A DNA stretch of 8,120 nucleotides from Lentisphaerota bacterium. Lineage in GTDB: Bacteria > Verrucomicrobiota > Lentisphaeria > Victivallales > GWF2-50-93. Positions within the stretch are counted from its first letter, which is position 1. Each line of letters opens with the position of its first letter. The DNA is taken from contig JANYBI010000321.1 of assembly GCA_025360875.1 (NCBI GenBank), positions 1 through 8,120 of the forward strand, read 5' to 3'. The position numbers were made by a program, and so were the translations under genes. A model generated the notes under the pieces. The model did not search any database, was not told the origin of the DNA, and was given only the letters and a program-made list of their open reading frames with translations. This document shows, in pieces, positions 5,593 to 8,120 of this stretch.

Positions 5593-6939
5593 ATGAAAAC
5601 AGTCATGGAACCTGAACGTGCAATACCTGTCGTCCATGAGACGGACATCTGTGTTGTTGGCGGAAGCTGTACAGGTGTTTTTGCTGCGGTACGCGCAGCC
5701 CGGATGGGAGCTAGCGTAGCCATTGTTGAAAAACAAAACTGTTTTGGCGGCGTTGCAACCGCTGGAGCTGTCCACATCTGGCACAGCCTGAATGACACCC
5801 GGGAAGGACGTCCCATCATTGGAGGTCTCACCGTGGAAATGCTCGAACGTCTGAGGAAGCGTGGAGCCGTGAAAGAAACCGGTGTCGCCTCCTACGCTTA
5901 TTTTCTCAATACGGAGGAGATGAAGATCGAATTGGACGAACTCGTGGTGGAGAACCGGATCACACCGTTTCTCCACACATTCTACGCGGCACCTTTGATG
6001 GAGGACGGCAAGTTATGTGCAGTCATCATCGAAAACAAGAACGGACGTGGAGCCATTCGGGCTCGGCAATTTATTGATGCCTCCGGAGACGCAGATCTCG
6101 CCTTGGACTTGGGATTGCCGTCCTTCCGTCCGGACACTCTCCAGCCGCCTACCACCTGTGCCAAGGTCTACGGCCTCGACTTGCTGGAAGGATTTGACTG
6201 GGGTGCTGCAGTCAGGGAGCACGGCCAGGAATTCGGACTTGCCAGGGACTGGGGATGGGGTGCTCCTATCCCTGGCCTGCCTGGGATTCAATTGCGCGCC
6301 GACTCCCATATCTTCGGTGCGGACACCTCCGACGCTGACCAACTGACACGTGCTGAAATTGAAGGGCGCCGCCAGGTACGTGCGATTATGGATGTGATTC
6401 GAAAGTATGGCCCCCGGGAGGCTTCTCCGGCTCTTGCGGATCTGGCTGCCACCGTTGGGGCGCGGGAAACGCGCCGCATCGTCGCCCGCTACCGGCTCAC
6501 TGGTGACGATGTGCTATATGGCCGTTGCTTTTCCGATGCCATTGCCAACGGTTCCTATCGGGTCGATATCCATCATGCCGACGGACCCGGTATAACGTTC
6601 CGATATCTTGACGGTACGGAGGAAGTCATTCCCGAACGAGGCATGGCGCTCCAGAAAGGACGTTGGAGAGACCCGCTGCCAGAGGATCCGACTTTCTATC
6701 AGATTCCGTTCCGTTGCCTACTGCAGGATCGCGTGCCGAACCTGATCCTCGCCGGACGGATGATTGACGCCGACAAGATCGCTTTCAGCGCTCTGCGCGT
6801 GATGGTGAACATGAATCAGACCGGCGAGGCCGCCGGAGTGGCCTGTGCGCTGGCAATAGGGAAACATTCTTCTGTCAGCGACGTCAATCCACAGCTGTTG
6901 CGCGCGAAGCTGGCAGAGGGAGGATCCATTGTGCTGTGA
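5593..6939 (+). CDS. FAD-dependent oxidoreductase (FAD_oxidored / PF12831 type)
   Basis: This 448-residue flavoprotein begins with a dinucleotide-binding fold. I-C-V-V-G-G-S-C-T-G (19-28) is the FAD pyrophosphate loop, and V-A-I-V-E-K (42-47) ends with the acidic residue that binds ribose. F-G-G-V-A-T-A-G (51-58), I-D-A-S-G-D-A-D-L-A (161-170), G-A-R-E-T-R-R-I (289-296) and Y-Q-I-P-F-R (369-374) follow. The C-terminal segment N-L-I-L-A-G-R (383-389) with N-M-N-Q-T-G-E-A-A-G-V-A (406-417) is the family's second FAD-binding block. The middle Gly of G-x-G-x-x-G is replaced by Ser25. Length and order fit FAD_oxidored proteins, which are common in carbohydrate loci of Lentisphaerae and Planctomycetes but mostly uncharacterised. 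No signal peptide is seen. Start and ribosome site are strong. Its middle is more GC-rich than neighbouring genes (42 of 60 bases at 6421-6480). Confidence 0.88.
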   Translation: MKTVMEPERAIPVVHETDICVVGGSCTGVFAAVRAARMGASVAIVEKQNCFGGVATAGAVHIWHSLNDTREGRPIIGGLTVEMLERLRKRGAVKETGVASYAYFLNTEEMKIELDELVVENRITPFLHTFYAAPLMEDGKLCAVIIENKNGRGAIRARQFIDASGDADLALDLGLPSFRPDTLQPPTTCAKVYGLDLLEGFDWGAAVREHGQEFGLARDWGWGAPIPGLPGIQLRADSHIFGADTSDADQLTRAEIEGRRQVRAIMDVIRKYGPREASPALADLAATVGARETRRIVARYRLTGDDVLYGRCFSDAIANGSYRVDIHHADGPGITFRYLDGTEEVIPERGMALQKGRWRDPLPEDPTFYQIPFRCLLQDRVPNLILAGRMIDADKIAFSALRVMVNMNQTGEAAGVACALAIGKHSSVSDVNPQLLRAKLAEGGSIVL

Positions 6940-6975
6940 GAATAGGGTGCTGAATGTAATTGAAAAGGAGATTTC

Positions 6976-7959
6976 ATGAAACGGAATTCCACTGCGTCTT
7001 CATATAAATTCACTTTGATCGAGCTTTTGGTTGTCATTGCGATCATCGTGATACTTATCGCCTTGCTTCTGCCGGCCCTGCGTGGAGCGAAGGAAATGGC
7101 CTCGCGTGCCGCCTGCCTCGGAAATGTGAGACAGCTGGTCTTAGGTTATATAGAATATACTATTGACAATAACGATATCATACCCCCTGACACCAGCGTC
7201 AGCGGGGGGAATGCCGAGATTGACGCCACCATGATGGACCGGCTTCAACTGAAATCGTCAGAGCTGAACTGGTGCCCTTCCATGAACTACACCATCAAGA
7301 ACTACCTCAATAATGATACACGCCTCGGCTATATGGTTGGAACACATAGCGTTTCTGCTGCTGCCATTGGCTGGCCCGGATTCAACAACTGCGGCACTTG
7401 TGGTCAGCCGATGCCGGATATTTTCATCAAATCTACCCGTCTTGCACAGAAGGCTTCGGAGCGATTTGGCAATTCCTCTGTAGGTATTCTTGGTGATCAT
7501 ATCACGCGACCTGAGGATTCCCCCTGGAATACCGCGGGGGGCTGCAATAGCTCAGGTGTTGGCGGCGAGGGATCACGGATAGCAAGCCATCTTAAGTATG
7601 GACAGAGATGCCCCGGAGCTCCCGCCGCTTTTCCTTATGTGATGCCTTCCGGCGGCAACTGGGGCAACCTTGACGGATCTGGCTCATGGCTGTCTTTTGT
7701 CTGGAAAGACTATGCAAGCGTAGTGCCGTGGCTCGGTGGCCAAGGTTTGAAGTATCCCGCATGGCGCCTGTTGTATCCAGCGTGCCTGCCAAATAACAAT
7801 TTTTACGTCCGAGCTCCGACATCAGGCTCCTTTCAAGGATTAATGCAAGCCGCAGACATGCTCAATCCGCCGCCAAATGTTCTTGGCTACCGTCCGGGCG
7901 ACCCCGGCTCATTCTATACACTTTTCGGCTATCCTAATCCACATTCGCCGGCGCATTAG
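6976..7959 (+). CDS. Pseudopilin-like protein with prepilin-type N-terminal methylation domain (Lentisphaerae type)
   Basis: Residues 1-11 are a short basic leader ending in Y-K. F-T-L-I-E-L-L-V-V-I-A-I-I follows, continuing to about 35 as a hydrophobic helix with the conserved Glu at mature position 5 (Glu16). That is the type IV prepilin/type II secretion pseudopilin signature, so the protein should be inserted in the inner membrane and processed by a prepilin peptidase. The residue before the cleavage site is Lys11, not the usual Gly. R-A-A-C-L-G-N-V-R-Q-L (44-54) is the usual extension of this family. Later N-L-D-G-S-G-S-W-L (231-239) resembles its aspartate-glycine C-terminal block. Seven cysteines occur in the predicted mature protein, including Cys139-x2-Cys142. 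ATG at 6976 has AAGGAG five bases upstream; the gap from the flavoprotein stop is 36 bp. Length is 327 residues. Function in this locus is unknown. Confidence 0.88.
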   Translation: MKRNSTASSYKFTLIELLVVIAIIVILIALLLPALRGAKEMASRAACLGNVRQLVLGYIEYTIDNNDIIPPDTSVSGGNAEIDATMMDRLQLKSSELNWCPSMNYTIKNYLNNDTRLGYMVGTHSVSAAAIGWPGFNNCGTCGQPMPDIFIKSTRLAQKASERFGNSSVGILGDHITRPEDSPWNTAGGCNSSGVGGEGSRIASHLKYGQRCPGAPAAFPYVMPSGGNWGNLDGSGSWLSFVWKDYASVVPWLGGQGLKYPAWRLLYPACLPNNNFYVRAPTSGSFQGLMQAADMLNPPPNVLGYRPGDPGSFYTLFGYPNPHSPAH

Positions 7960-8104
7960 CCCTGTATTGGATCTCTTAAATAGTGCCTGACCGAAAACGT
8001 AATATTTTCAAAGAGCACAGTACACAATAGACCGGATTTTGTCCTAACTTCAAGAACGAGTTTACCTGCCTCCGTAAGTTCTAAACCTTTCCATCACCGC
8101 GACA
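7960..8104. other. AT-rich downstream region, no gene recognised
   Basis: About 145 bp follow the pseudopilin stop. No credible terminator (stem plus T-run) follows directly; a CGCCGGCG palindrome at 7946-7953 lies inside the gene. An imperfect inverted repeat, AGAAC (8053-8057) with TTTAC (8061-8065) facing GTAA (8074-8077) and GTTCT (8078-8082), could form a bulged stem. Short open frames on both strands are not convincing. Confidence 0.3.
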
Positions 8105-8120
8105 ATGGCTAAAAAAAAGA
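8105..8120 (+). CDS. Possible start of a further gene (M-A-K-K-K), cut by window edge
   Basis: An ATG at 8105 followed by GCT and lysine codons reads M-A-K-K-K before the window ends. No clear Shine-Dalgarno precedes it (ACCGCGACA). Five residues cannot identify a product, and this may be non-coding. It is listed only because basic N-termini like this are common at real starts. Confidence 0.15.

Noticed and set aside
5266..5976. Leftward open frame spanning the GH4 end and FAD gene start
   Set aside because: It would cross two well-supported genes and their ribosome site; no motif.
7960..8120. Insertion sequence end or transposase fragment in the tail
   Set aside because: No terminal inverted repeat pair, target duplication or transposase motif could be identified.

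Overview
The window most likely comes from a member of Lentisphaerota (Victivallales-like) or a close relative in the PVC group. The main clue is the last full gene, a pseudopilin-like protein with an N-terminal FTLIELLVVIAIIVILIALL segment and a K-F-T-L-I-E processing site. That signature is massively amplified in Lentisphaerae, where such genes often sit beside carbohydrate-utilisation genes. The AraC regulator, family 4 glycosidase and FAD-dependent oxidoreductase fit the same background. The taxon is an inference from protein style; no rRNA or other marker is present.

Left part (1-2721), housekeeping-like genes. Read leftwards are the start of a DUF167/YggU protein (cut by the window edge), a SixA-type histidine phosphatase and a flavin reductase-like FMN-binding protein. 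The last two overlap by 26 bp and are probably co-transcribed. Between sixA and the DUF167 gene lies a compact array of GTGTCA/TGACAC inverted repeats that could fold into competing stems. Diverging from the flavin reductase gene across an AT-rich intergenic region is a RuvX/YqgF pre-16S rRNA nuclease gene, followed by a PIG-L/LmbE-type deacetylase gene.

Middle (2722-2943). A non-coding convergent gap with a GGTGG/GGATGG-rich low-complexity stretch separates the housekeeping block from the accessory block.

Right part (2944-8120), a probable carbohydrate-use locus. An AraC-family regulator with a cupin-like sensor domain reads leftwards. Diverging from it are a GH4 glycosidase (NAD- and metal-dependent redox hydrolase, closest by motif to LplD-like uronidases), an FAD-dependent oxidoreductase of the FAD_oxidored type, and the pseudopilin-like protein. 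The working model is that the regulator senses a sugar and switches on two cytoplasmic redox enzymes and one envelope-anchored protein. The GH4 enzyme cleaves through a 3-keto intermediate. The role of the flavoprotein is unknown, and the pseudopilin may take part in surface capture or transport. Downstream is an unassigned AT-rich tail that ends with a possible start of another gene.
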